This document shows positions 18,201 to 25,867 of a DNA stretch of 64,000 nt, piece after piece. The notes beneath the pieces are model-generated. The model searched no databases. It was not told where the DNA came from and saw only the letters and a program-made list of their open reading frames with translations. The position numbers were made by a program, and so were the translations under genes. Position 1 is the stretch's first letter, and each line of letters opens with the position of its first letter. The stretch is from an uncultured Bacteroidales bacterium (lineage in GTDB: Bacteria > Bacteroidota > Bacteroidia > Bacteroidales > Paludibacteraceae), in assembly GCA_934667275.1 (NCBI GenBank), contig CAKULK010000013.1, forward strand, positions 1 to 64,000, written 5' to 3'.

Positions 18201-19740
18201 CAATCTTGGTAAGGATAGGATATACCGAAGTGGTGCCTTGGGGTTGGTAGCCGAGGGAGAACTCATAGTCACCTGTCTTCAGGTCATTGATATACTGATT
18301 GAGAATGTACTCATCGAAATACCAACCAGAAAGAAGTTCATACTCAAGTCCTGTGACGACAGAGGTATAGAGTGCGTTGTCCTTATATATAAGGATAGCC
18401 ACGTTTCCCGATGCGTTGTTCGCGGAGATGTTCGTGAATGTGGAAATGCGGAAATCGAAACGGTCGCCCCGTCGCATGCGCGAGGGAGAGGTGATAGTCA
18501 CTTCATCCGCCGTCAAGGTTGATACGGGTGCTCCGCCGCGGTCAGGTTGGATACCTATATAAGCAGTAACCTGCTCCGTGAAACCTTGCCCGCTGGCTGC
18601 GCCACCCGTGCCCTGATAATAAGGATCGAGCGAGGAAATGGCGAAATAGCCGTCGGAATAACCATCCCAGCCCCAGTTGATGTGAACATAGCCGTTGGAC
18701 TGCATGCCATCGAGAACAAAGGCATGCCCTTCATCTTGGGTAGTACGCCCGTTTACAAGGATTGGGTGATTGGCTTGGAGGTCTTGCCCGATGAGTGTGA
18801 GCATCTCGGTCTCGTCCATGCAATCCTTGGGCAATGCCCGAATGGCGGCATCGTAACCGAAATATGTACGTAAGGCAGCAAGCATGGCAGCCGTTACTGC
18901 GCCACTAGCATCGTGCCCGTAGTTCATGTCGCAGGATATGCCGATGGTTGCCATAAGGGTAGCAACCGCGGTGGCTTGGGTGTCGGAGTAATTGCCTTTA
19001 TAGGAAGGGAGCATGTTTGCCCAATCGAAAGTAGTGTTGGCGAAGTCTGCCGAGAGGGTTTGGTTGTTCCATTGGTAAGAGTGCGAGCCGGTTCCCTTGG
19101 CGGGGTGCTTGTGATGGTACATGATTTGCGCCGCGGCGGTGGCAACACAGCCCGTGGGGCAGTGGTCGCCATTGACTTTAGGGCATAGGTTGTTGAAAGG
19201 AGTACCTTGACCCCAGACGGTTTGTCCGAGGAGGGGTGCGACGGTGGGATAGGTGGTTGCGGCATCGGTTGCGGAGGAATTGGCGGCAGCAGCGTGGAAA
19301 TTGGCAGCGGCTGCCTTGAGGTTGGCGGCGGAGTTGTCGGAGAGTGAGGCTATCTCGGAAGCATACATGCGCAACCAGAAATGCATGTTGTCGGGAATGT
19401 TGTCGGAATCGAAATGACCGTTGTCCGTATAGCCGAGAATGGCACGCGTACGGTCGTCGGCAGAGACAATGACAAAGCCGCCATCATCGGAAGTAGTGTT
19501 GAAGACGTAGAGCGCAGGGGTAGCGGTGTCGGTCTGCGTCTGGGTGTACGCCAGTTGCATGGGCTGCGCCGGTCGGGAGGCAGATAGTGCGCGGCGGATA
19601 CGCTGGACGGAAGAGACAGAAGGCTGATTGTCAGCGGCAAAGCGTCCTGCGATTTGCATAGCCTCTTCCATGGTGCGCGGGCTGGCAAAGGTGAGCGTTG
19701 CCATAACCACAATAATAAATAGTGTAAAGAAACGTTTCAT
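15283..19740 (-). CDS. Giant secreted C10-family (streptopain-like) cysteine protease with repeat domains and T9SS-like tail
   Basis: 1485 residues. Signal peptide at 1-19, then a propeptide (~20-160) with a low-complexity Ala/Asn run, and a catalytic domain with the nucleophile in PTGCVATAAAQIMYHH (Cys ~198) and the histidine in EGHAFVLDGM (His ~339), followed by HINWGWDG. The middle ~900 residues hold beta-sandwich and fibronectin-like segments. Near the end are three repeats of the InlB B-repeat type (GEGGTVN, FTRWSDG; DFTGWTVNG; NFWSDANTN). The last ~75 residues (LYIYDLMGNLLL, GVYLIR) resemble a type IX secretion sorting domain. A secreted host- or diet-protein-degrading enzyme is likely. 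Confidence 0.88.
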   Translation of the reverse strand: MKRFFTLFIIVVMATLTFASPRTMEEAMQIAGRFAADNQPSVSSVQRIRRALSASRPAQPMQLAYTQTQTDTATPALYVFNTTSDDGGFVIVSADDRTRAILGYTDNGHFDSDNIPDNMHFWLRMYASEIASLSDNSAANLKAAAANFHAAAANSSATDAATTYPTVAPLLGQTVWGQGTPFNNLCPKVNGDHCPTGCVATAAAQIMYHHKHPAKGTGSHSYQWNNQTLSADFANTTFDWANMLPSYKGNYSDTQATAVATLMATIGISCDMNYGHDASGAVTAAMLAALRTYFGYDAAIRALPKDCMDETEMLTLIGQDLQANHPILVNGRTTQDEGHAFVLDGMQSNGYVHINWGWDGYSDGYFAISSLDPYYQGTGGAASGQGFTEQVTAYIGIQPDRGGAPVSTLTADEVTITSPSRMRRGDRFDFRISTFTNISANNASGNVAILIYKDNALYTSVVTGLEYELLSGWYFDEYILNQYINDLKTGDYEFSLGYQPQGTTSVYPILTKIARGERRFPVTITADSVFVGKGTVNHDGIADVEFTQAMILDYTDGVGQTFLHLTLATSDYASTDGKQTAGSIWEFGVVPDNRTSVVGTYRLSDMAEYGSMVSNPYWTSLQYMVDDALVSAELSDGTVTVTLDSIGNYVFAFNIVAYNKSYINTVTISADQMAISKYDATDRKLYYSTLENTTVTALSASDALALIQSFASTRKTNIPYLVQGTISQMVNTPSQIRQHGSARFYISDDGTTNNQLYSFNTRWLDNEAFSTGTEIELGDHVVIFAPLQNYNGTTPELLSGYVYQHKEAPHLHDITIRTRMVSDTVFDTSRGLYYWWWEQGQAGQIIQAQLSEDGWWTATVSTMADSVAYLVVNQDVSAAGWKGCQQTYDSPFFASDACFQLAAIIDADQAWKLLPTFCDAFTAAWQPYDLQTFVKATGVEFSWKTEQQAPHYEFVLEDAQTGEISTYYREEPRVGLIFNGVYSFNWRVRSLDENGMPVSDFVEGTPVTTRENPYQPANMQASTTDSITYYFTWDSQLPADRYLITVYSKGYTYVAYEIYEPVFIHTFELAGTYTWRVDAYDADDYRIGYDFGEAFDVPRVLSYKVTDLQVTTNGNSISAAWTSNAVVFEVGLYDTDTRDLLYESMTYDYQVQITNIPDGQYNLSVRPVNEDETFYIDEATEVPFSINSQVNTNTYTVAIAAGEGGTVNTEVNGTYNHGDIVVIKATPAAGYRFTRWSDGSTQFMRTLVVSGDIRLTAAFETVKQHQVVIAPVEGGYTTPSADYYTVDDGTEFTIFAVPEENYDFTGWTVNGDTVTQNLYSFTVTQPVQITPQFTAKAAPLEYYTLTVSAGDGGDVHVSPLLDRYPRGSEVVLEALPDKGYVFNFWSDANTNPLRTVIMTDNLTLTAFFAKSTALPDTPADGLTISVADRTATITTSTPQSLYIYDLMGNLLLATPATTHTTFTAPVAGVYLIRSANHTTKILINS

Positions 19741-19889
19741 GCCAATGTGGTTGGAGGAGTTAATAAATGTGGTTTGTTCCTGCTGTTGTTGCGTATTGAA
19801 TTATTTTAATATATACAATAATCGTGGCTCAGGAATGCCCCAATTATCGATAGAAAAAAGGGTGCGCAAGAGGTAAGTATCGGTAGCCT

Positions 19890-19920
19890 ATCCCTTGCGC
19901 ATCCCTTGCTTATCCCTTGC
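19890..19920. repeat. Three ATCCCTTGC units overlapping the hisS stop
   Basis: ATCCCTTGC at 19890-19898, 19901-19909 and 19912-19920, period 11. The last unit encodes the final residues of hisS (Ser-Lys-Gly) and shares bases with its stop codon, so the repeat has become part of the coding end. Confidence 0.8.
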
Positions 19921-21271
19921 TGATTGTATGGATGACCTCTTCGGTTGTACACGGCTTTTGCTCGCCTGTTAACATATTTTTCAGCATAACCTTGTTGGCA
20001 GCCATCTCGTCGCCTCCGACGATAGCCACGAAAGGTATGTGCTTGGCATCGGCATACGCCATCTGCTTCTTCATCTTGGCAGGCTCGGGGTACACCTCGA
20101 CGCGCAGGTCCTGTTCGCGGAGCGTCTTTGCCCACGTGAGGGCGTAGCGCAGTTCGGCATCGCCGAAAGCGGCGAAGAGCAGTTGCGTGGTCTGGAGCAT
20201 GTCCGCGGGGTAGAGGTCAAGTTCGGTGAGGACATCGTAAATGCGGTCAGCACCAAACGAGATGCCCACGCCGCTGACATCGGGGAGACCAAAGATGCCG
20301 GTGAGGTTGTCGTAGCGGCCGCCACCCGTAATGCTGCCCATCTGCACGTCAAGTGCCTTAACCTCGAAGATGGCACCTGTGTAGTAGTTCAAGCCGCGGG
20401 CAAGGCAGAGGTCGAGGAGGACTGGAAGACCTCCCCTAACCCCTCCTTCGGAGGAGGGGGACTCGGAGTGACCGTACCCGCTCGCGGATTCGTAAAGGTC
20501 GAAGATGGTGCGGAGTTCGCTGATGCCTTTCATGCCGATTTCGGATGTGGCAAGAATGGCAGAGAGTTGGTTGAGTTTGTCGGAGTTGCTGCCCGAGAGG
20601 TTGAGGATGGGCTGCAAGGCTGCGACGGCGGCGTCGGAGAGTCCGCGCTCGCGCAGTTCGTCGTTGACCTTATCCACGCCGATTTTGTCGAGTTTGTCGA
20701 TGGCGATTGTGATGTCAATCATCTTGTCGGGCGCGCCAATGACCTCGGCGATGCCGGCAAGCACCTTGCGGTTGTTGATATGGAGGGCGACGCGAATGCC
20801 GAAACGACGGTACACCTCCTCGACAATCTGCATGAGTTCGACCTCACTAACCAGCGAGTTGGTGCCGATGATGTCCACGTCACACTGGTAGAATTCGCGG
20901 TAACGCCCTTTCTGCGGGCGGTCGGCGCGCCATACGGGTTGTATCTGGAAGCGGCGGAAAGGAAACTGGAGTTGGTCGCGATGTTGGACGACATAGCGCG
21001 CGAAAGGCACGGTGAGGTCGTAACGCAAGCCCTTTTCGGGGACTTCGGCAGCCTTCTCGCCCGAGTTCTGGATGCGGAAAAGCAGTTTGTCGCCCTCTTC
21101 GCCGTACTTGCCCATAAGGGTGGAGATATTCTCCATGGCGGGGGTTTCGATTTGCTGGAAGCCGTAGAGGCGGAAGACCGACTTGATGGTGTCGAAAATA
21201 TAGTTGCGACGCGCCATTTCAATGGCTCCGAAATCGCGGGTACCTTTAGGTATGGAAGGCTTTTGTATCAT
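19910..21271 (-). CDS. hisS: Histidyl-tRNA synthetase with in-frame palindromic insertion
   Basis: About 453 residues from the ATG at 21271 (IQKPSIPKGTRDFG, the normal N-terminus); longer starts add unrelated residues. Class II synthetase: motif 2 (FQIQPVWRADRPQKGR), the histidine motifs LARGLNYYTGAIFE and SITGGGRYDNLTG, and a C-terminal anticodon-binding domain. Between the SEIG region and LARGLNYYTG there are roughly 17 extra residues (SPSSEGGVRGGLP and neighbours), encoded by a GC-rich hairpin at 20440-20459. The frame stays open, so the enzyme is probably active with a surface loop. It is 17 bp downstream of waaA and likely cotranscribed. Confidence 0.97.
   Translation of the reverse strand: MIQKPSIPKGTRDFGAIEMARRNYIFDTIKSVFRLYGFQQIETPAMENISTLMGKYGEEGDKLLFRIQNSGEKAAEVPEKGLRYDLTVPFARYVVQHRDQLQFPFRRFQIQPVWRADRPQKGRYREFYQCDVDIIGTNSLVSEVELMQIVEEVYRRFGIRVALHINNRKVLAGIAEVIGAPDKMIDITIAIDKLDKIGVDKVNDELRERGLSDAAVAALQPILNLSGSNSDKLNQLSAILATSEIGMKGISELRTIFDLYESASGYGHSESPSSEGGVRGGLPVLLDLCLARGLNYYTGAIFEVKALDVQMGSITGGGRYDNLTGIFGLPDVSGVGISFGADRIYDVLTELDLYPADMLQTTQLLFAAFGDAELRYALTWAKTLREQDLRVEVYPEPAKMKKQMAYADAKHIPFVAIVGGDEMAANKVMLKNMLTGEQKPCTTEEVIHTISKG
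20428..20475. repeat. Palindromic repeat inserted inside hisS
   Basis: CCCCTCCT (20440-20447) pairs with AGGAGGGG (20452-20459) around a TCGG loop, preceded by CCTCCCCTAA. This is the look of GC-rich intergenic palindromes common in Bacteroidota, but here it is translated in frame. Confidence 0.65.
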
Positions 21272-21288
21272 GATGTTTGCTGTATTTA

Positions 21289-22482
21289 CTATTTGAAGAT
21301 TGCGTGGAAGATACGGCTGGTGGCACCGCACTCCGACTGCACGTATTCGGCGGCTTTCAGCCCCATCTCGTGCTGACGGAGGAAGGCTTCGTCGATGGCG
21401 TTGGTGAGGTCGGTGTAGTTGCGTACGGTGCGCGCCGCATCGGCATTAAGGAGCCCGCGGGCTTCGCGGAACTTCTTCCACTTGGGTCCGAAGACCACGG
21501 GCATGCCATAGACCGCCGCCTCAAGGGTGTTGTGTATGCCTTCGCCGAAACCGCCGCCGATGTATGCCACGTGCCCGTAGCGGTAGATAGACGACAGCAC
21601 GCCGATGGTGTCCACCAGCAGCACGCGGCACTTGTCGAGGCTCATCGGCGTCGCCTCCGAGTAACGCACGTAGCGTCCCTCGAAAAACTGGAAGATATGG
21701 TGGAGATGCTGGGCGTCAATCTCGTGAGGCACCAGCACCAGTTTGGTATTCGGCCGCTCGGCGATGTAGCGCGCCAGCAGTTGCTCGTCGGGGCACCATG
21801 TGCTGCCCGCCACGAGTACACGCTCCGCACCCGCGGTGAAACCCTCCACGATGGGCAGGTCTTTGGCACGTTCTTTCACCTCCGACACGCGATCGAACCG
21901 TGTATCACCCGCGACATCCACGTTGCTGATACCGTGCTTGTTGAGCAGCAGACGCGAGGCATCGTCCTGCACAAAGATGTGTTGGAAACAGGTTAGCAGA
22001 CGCAGATACGGCTTGCCCCACGGCAGAAAGAACAGTTGCCCCGGGCGGAAGATGGCGGAGATGAGATAAGTAGGCACGTGGTGATGCTTGAGAGCGTGGA
22101 GGTACGCCGGCCAGAACTCGTACTTGACGAAGATGGCGAGTTGCACATTCACGTTCTTCAGAAAGCGTTCCGCGTTGCGCTTGGTGGCAAAAGGCAGGTA
22201 CACCACCTTGTCCACAAGGTCGTAATTCTTGCGCAGTTCGTAGCCCGACGGCGAGAAAAACGTGAGCAGTATGCAGCGGTCGGGCTGCTCCTGACGGAGA
22301 CGCTCGATGACAGGGCGCGCCTGCTCGAACTCACCTACCGATGCGGCATGAAACCATACCACGGGGCTGCCGCCCAACGTCTTCAGTTCGTCCAACGCAC
22401 GCTTCTGACCCGCCACCAACTTCTTGGCTTTCTTGTGCCCGAGGAGGGCGGCTAAGCGTACGAGAAAAAAGTACATGTACAT
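21289..22482 (-). CDS. waaA: 3-deoxy-D-manno-octulosonic acid (Kdo) transferase
   Basis: About 397 residues, a GT-B (GT30) enzyme that adds Kdo to lipid A at the inner membrane. It begins with a short membrane anchor, then shows VWFHAASVGEFEQARP with the catalytic Glu, KYEFWPAYL, and the nucleotide-binding AYIGGGFGEGIHNTLEA. The true start is at 22482 (MYMYFFLVRL); an ATG at 22476 is possible. The frame runs further upstream only as a shadow of tsaD. A perfect promoter lies just upstream, divergent from tsaD. Confidence 0.95.
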   Translation of the reverse strand: MYMYFFLVRLAALLGHKKAKKLVAGQKRALDELKTLGGSPVVWFHAASVGEFEQARPVIERLRQEQPDRCILLTFFSPSGYELRKNYDLVDKVVYLPFATKRNAERFLKNVNVQLAIFVKYEFWPAYLHALKHHHVPTYLISAIFRPGQLFFLPWGKPYLRLLTCFQHIFVQDDASRLLLNKHGISNVDVAGDTRFDRVSEVKERAKDLPIVEGFTAGAERVLVAGSTWCPDEQLLARYIAERPNTKLVLVPHEIDAQHLHHIFQFFEGRYVRYSEATPMSLDKCRVLLVDTIGVLSSIYRYGHVAYIGGGFGEGIHNTLEAAVYGMPVVFGPKWKKFREARGLLNADAARTVRNYTDLTNAIDEAFLRQHEMGLKAAEYVQSECGATSRIFHAIFK

Positions 22483-22506
22483 ACCACGTGCAATTAAATT
22501 ATCCTG

Positions 22507-22538
22507 CAAAATTACAAAAAAAAATTGGATTGACCAAA
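22507..22538 (-). promoter_or_regulatory. Promoter for waaA-hisS
   Basis: Minus strand TTTG (22535-22538), 20 nt, TAATTTTG (22507-22514), a perfect consensus. It overlaps the divergent tsaD promoter. Confidence 0.8.
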
Positions 22539-22555
22539 TATTTTTCGTAATTTTG
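22524..22555 (+). promoter_or_regulatory. Promoter for tsaD
   Basis: ATTG (22524-22527), 20 nt, TAATTTTG (22548-22555). The ATG follows only 8 bp later, so the leader is nearly absent. Confidence 0.7.
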
Positions 22556-22563
22556 CAGCCGCA

Positions 22564-23619
22564 ATGGAAAGTGTAGTTATCTTGGCAATAGAGTCCAGTT
22601 GTGACGACACCTCGGCGGCAGTCATTCGCGACGGCGTACTGCTGAGCAACGTGACGGCATCGCAGCGCGTGCATGAGGAGTTCGGGGGCGTGGTTCCCGA
22701 ACTGGCGAGCCGCGCGCACCAATTGAACATCGTGCCAGTGGCGGACGCAGCCTTGCGTCGCGCGGGCGTGGGCAATAGGGAATTGAGTGCGATTGCCTTC
22801 ACACGCGGCCCCGGATTGCTCGGCAGTCTGCTGGTCGGCACGGGCTTTGCCAAGGGCTTGGCATTGTCGCTCGGCATACCACTGGTGGAGGTCAACCACC
22901 TGCAAGGCCACGTGCTGGCACACTTTGTGGAGCCGTCGGCGGAACTGAAAGCCGCCACGCCGAGTATGGCGGGCGTGGAAATCAAACACCCGTCATTTCC
23001 GTTCCTCTGCCTGCTCGTCAGTGGCGGAAACAGCCAAATCGTCCTCGTGAAAGCGTACAACCAAATGGAAATCATCGGGCAGACCATCGATGATGCCGCG
23101 GGCGAGGCGTTCGACAAATGCGCCAAGGTGATGGGGCTACCCTACCCTGGCGGTCCGTGGATTGACAAGTTGGCAAAAGAGGGCAACCCGCAGGCGTACC
23201 AATTCTCCAAGCCCCATATTCAGGGCTACGACTACTCGTTCTCGGGACTCAAGACCTCGTTCCTCTATTTCCTGCGCGACCAACTCAAAGACACCCCCGA
23301 CTTCATCGAGCAACACAAAGCGGATTTGTGCGCCTCGCTGCAAGCCACAGTGATTGATATTCTGATGAACAAACTCAAGCGTGCCGCACTCGACTTGGAC
23401 GTGCGCCAAGTGGCGGTGGCAGGCGGCGTGAGTGCCAACAGCGGGCTGCGGCAGGCGTTCATCGACTACGGCAAACGCTACCATTGGGAGGTATTCATAC
23501 CGCCGTTCTCTTTCACCACGGACAACGCGGCGATGGTGTGCCAAGCGGGCTATTTCAAGTACCTTGATCACGATTTCTGCCCGATAGACGCAGTGCCGTA
23601 TGCCAAAACGAAGATTTGA
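22564..23619 (+). CDS. tsaD: tRNA N6-adenosine threonylcarbamoyltransferase
   Basis: 351 residues, the catalytic ASKHA-fold subunit that moves threonylcarbamoyl from TC-AMP onto A37 of ANN-decoding tRNAs. The N-terminal ILAIESSCDDTSAAVI is diagnostic, as are the metal-binding His pair in VNHLQGHVLAHF, LVSGGNSQIV, and the C-terminal VAGGVSANSGLR with TTDNAAM. The last 20 bp overlap the next gene. Confidence 0.98.
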   Translation: MESVVILAIESSCDDTSAAVIRDGVLLSNVTASQRVHEEFGGVVPELASRAHQLNIVPVADAALRRAGVGNRELSAIAFTRGPGLLGSLLVGTGFAKGLALSLGIPLVEVNHLQGHVLAHFVEPSAELKAATPSMAGVEIKHPSFPFLCLLVSGGNSQIVLVKAYNQMEIIGQTIDDAAGEAFDKCAKVMGLPYPGGPWIDKLAKEGNPQAYQFSKPHIQGYDYSFSGLKTSFLYFLRDQLKDTPDFIEQHKADLCASLQATVIDILMNKLKRAALDLDVRQVAVAGGVSANSGLRQAFIDYGKRYHWEVFIPPFSFTTDNAAMVCQAGYFKYLDHDFCPIDAVPYAKTKI

Positions 23620-24175
23620 CATATCACCTTATGTAGATATAATCATCTTTGTGGTGGCGTTGCTGGCTGCCAATTATTTCTGGAAGTTCACAGTGGTGGG
23701 CGACGAAGGCAGCGAGCAAGTGATATGGTTCGGATTGGACATCACAGCCCCTTTCACGTGGCTGGTGGCGCATATTTCGCAGGTGGTCTATGGGCTGATT
23801 CACCTCACGAACAGCGGCGTGGAACTGATTGGCAGCACAATTTGCTACCCCGCCACGGGCACAGGCACCACCATCGTATGGAGTTGTACCGGACTGAAGC
23901 AGTCGTTTATATGGCTGATAATCATGCTGGTAGCGCGCGGACCTTGGAGGAAAAAAGCGTGGTTTATACCTCTCGGATTGCTCTGCGTGTATGCGTTCAA
24001 CATCCTCCGCATCACGCTCATCGCCTTGGCAATAGAGCACCACCCCGAATGGTTTGAATTGCTGCACACCTATATATTCAAGTACCTCTTCTATGGCATG
24101 CAGTTCCTGCTTTGGCTGTGGTGGACGTGCGGCATCGCCAAGACAACGCGCTTCGGCGACGAACAAGACAACTGA
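23600..24175 (+). CDS. Exosortase/archaeosortase-family membrane protease
   Basis: 191 residues with several transmembrane helices. The three conserved positions of exosortases are present: Cys in VWSCTGLKQS, Arg in FNILRITLIA and His in LLHTYIFKYLF. Exosortases cleave C-terminal sorting signals and release or re-anchor surface proteins, often together with exopolysaccharide. The small size fits the compact forms found in Bacteroidota (XrtF-like). It overlaps tsaD by 20 bp and is followed by tnaA. No obvious PEP-CTERM-like target is seen in this window. Confidence 0.85.
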   Translation: MPKRRFDISPYVDIIIFVVALLAANYFWKFTVVGDEGSEQVIWFGLDITAPFTWLVAHISQVVYGLIHLTNSGVELIGSTICYPATGTGTTIVWSCTGLKQSFIWLIIMLVARGPWRKKAWFIPLGLLCVYAFNILRITLIALAIEHHPEWFELLHTYIFKYLFYGMQFLLWLWWTCGIAKTTRFGDEQDN

Positions 24176-24214
24176 TTATAAACCAAATAATTAACCCTAA
24201 AACAAACTAGTATT

Positions 24215-25591
24215 ATGGAACTACCATTTGCTGAATCGTGGAAAATCAAGATGGTTGAACCCATCCGCAAATCCACACGCGCAGAGCGCGAACAATGGCT
24301 CAAAGAGGCCAAAAACAACATCTTCATGCTCCGCAGCGAGCAGGTTTACATCGACCTCAACACCGACTCCGGTACGGGCTCCATGTCCGACCGCCAATGG
24401 GCAGCCCTCATGATGGGCGACGAGAGTTATTCGGGCAGCCGATCGTTCTTCGAGTTCAAGGACACCGTCACCCGCCTAACCGGCTTCAAGTACGTCATCC
24501 CCACCCACCAAGGTCGTGCTGCCGAGAACGTGCTCTTCTCCTACCTCGTTAAACCAGGACAAATCATCCCGGGCAACGCACACTTCGACACCACCAAAGG
24601 CCACATCGAGTCGCGCAAGGCTTTTGCCATCGACGTCACCGTGGACGAGGCTAAAAACACCCAACTCGAGGCTCCTTTCAAAGGCAATGTCAGTCTCGAG
24701 AAACTGGAGAAAGTGCTCAAAGAGAACCCCGGCAACGTGCCTTTTATGGTGCTCACCGTCACCAACAACACCGTTGGCGGTCAACCCGTTTCCATGCAGA
24801 ATATCCGCGAGACCGCTGAACTCTGCCACCGCTACGGAGTGCCTGTAAATATGGACTCCGCACGCTTTGCCGAGAACGCATATTTCATCAAGACCCGCGA
24901 ACCGGGCTATGCCGACAAGACCATCAAAGAGATTGCACTTGAGATGTTCTCGTATGTCGATAGTATGACCATGTCCGCCAAAAAAGACGGCCTCGTCAAC
25001 ATGGGAGGCTTCATCGCCACCAACAAAGAGGACTGGTACGAGGGCTGCAAGCAGTTCTGTATTCCTTTCGAAGGCTTTCTCACCTACGGCGGTATGAACG
25101 GCCGCGATATGGCGGCTCTTGCTGTCGGTCTGGACGAGAACACCGAGTTCGACATGCTCGAAACCCGTATCCATCAGGTGCAATATCTGGCTAAGAAACT
25201 TGACGAATACGGCATTCCTTACCAGCGTCCTGCCGGTGGTCACGCCATCTTCGTGGATGCCGACCGCGTCCTCACCCACGTGCCGAAAGAGGAGTTCCCC
25301 GCACAGACGCTGACCTGCGAACTCTACCTCGAGGCTGGTATCCGCGCTTGCGAGATTGGCTACATCCTGGCTGACCGCGACCCTGTCACACGCGAGAACC
25401 GCTTCGGCGGATTGGATTTCGTACGTCTCTGCATCCCGCGCCGCGTTTACACCGACAACCACATGGACGTCATCGCTGCTGCATTGAAGAACGTTTACGA
25501 CCGTCGCGAGACCATCACCCGCGGACTCAAAATCACCAAAGAGGCTCCGCTCATGCGCCACTTCACCGTAGAACTCGAGCGTCTCGGATAA
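24215..25591 (+). CDS. tnaA: Tryptophanase
   Basis: 458 residues, a PLP enzyme splitting tryptophan into indole, pyruvate and ammonia. The PLP lysine lies in TMSAKKDGLVN, with PTHQGRAAEN and MDSARFAENAYFIK. The close relative tyrosine phenol-lyase carries VRSMERG where this protein has IRACEIG, so tryptophanase is the better call. It closely resembles Bacteroides TnaA. A strong terminator follows. I saw no TnaC-like leader in the 39 bp before the start. Confidence 0.96.
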   Translation: MELPFAESWKIKMVEPIRKSTRAEREQWLKEAKNNIFMLRSEQVYIDLNTDSGTGSMSDRQWAALMMGDESYSGSRSFFEFKDTVTRLTGFKYVIPTHQGRAAENVLFSYLVKPGQIIPGNAHFDTTKGHIESRKAFAIDVTVDEAKNTQLEAPFKGNVSLEKLEKVLKENPGNVPFMVLTVTNNTVGGQPVSMQNIRETAELCHRYGVPVNMDSARFAENAYFIKTREPGYADKTIKEIALEMFSYVDSMTMSAKKDGLVNMGGFIATNKEDWYEGCKQFCIPFEGFLTYGGMNGRDMAALAVGLDENTEFDMLETRIHQVQYLAKKLDEYGIPYQRPAGGHAIFVDADRVLTHVPKEEFPAQTLTCELYLEAGIRACEIGYILADRDPVTRENRFGGLDFVRLCIPRRVYTDNHMDVIAAALKNVYDRRETITRGLKITKEAPLMRHFTVELERLG

Positions 25592-25614
25592 TTCCCGAAC
25601 ACAGTAACTTTTCG

Positions 25615-25646
25615 GCGGACTACTCTCATCGGTAGTCCGCTTTTTT
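25615..25646 (+). terminator. Rho-independent terminator of tnaA
   Basis: GCGGACTAC (25615-25623) pairs with GTAGTCCGC (25632-25640), followed by six T (25641-25646). Confidence 0.92.
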
Positions 25647-25809
25647 GATAATATTCACTTCAAACCTTCCGGACTTCCGCCTCGTGTTCGCCGGCTGTTC
25701 CTATCGGTACTTCATCGGAACCTCATCGGTACTTCGCGTAGAGGATGTCGCGAGTATATTGTTAGAATCGGCTATCAACACGCCATTTTCACGGGTTTTT
25801 CGCCAAAAA

Positions 25810-25841
25810 TTTGCGTATGTTGAGAAAAAGCAATACCTTTG
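25810..25841 (+). promoter_or_regulatory. Promoter for tyrS
   Basis: TTTG (25810-25813), 20 nt, TACCTTTG (25834-25841): a perfect consensus. tyrS starts 26 bp later. The rest of 25647-25809 holds nothing recognisable. Confidence 0.85.
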
Positions 25842-25867
25842 CAATCACATTTTGTTTCACTGAATCG

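Noticed and set aside
20039..21376. Long plus-strand open frame opposite hisS
   Set aside because: Antisense shadow; hisS on the minus strand carries all class II motifs.
22483..22989. Upstream extension of the waaA open frame
   Set aside because: It is antisense to tsaD and has no protein-like pattern; the family start is at 22482 with a promoter just upstream.
24215..25591. Tyrosine phenol-lyase
   Set aside because: The region that separates the families reads IRACEIG and MDSARFAENAYF, as in tryptophanases.
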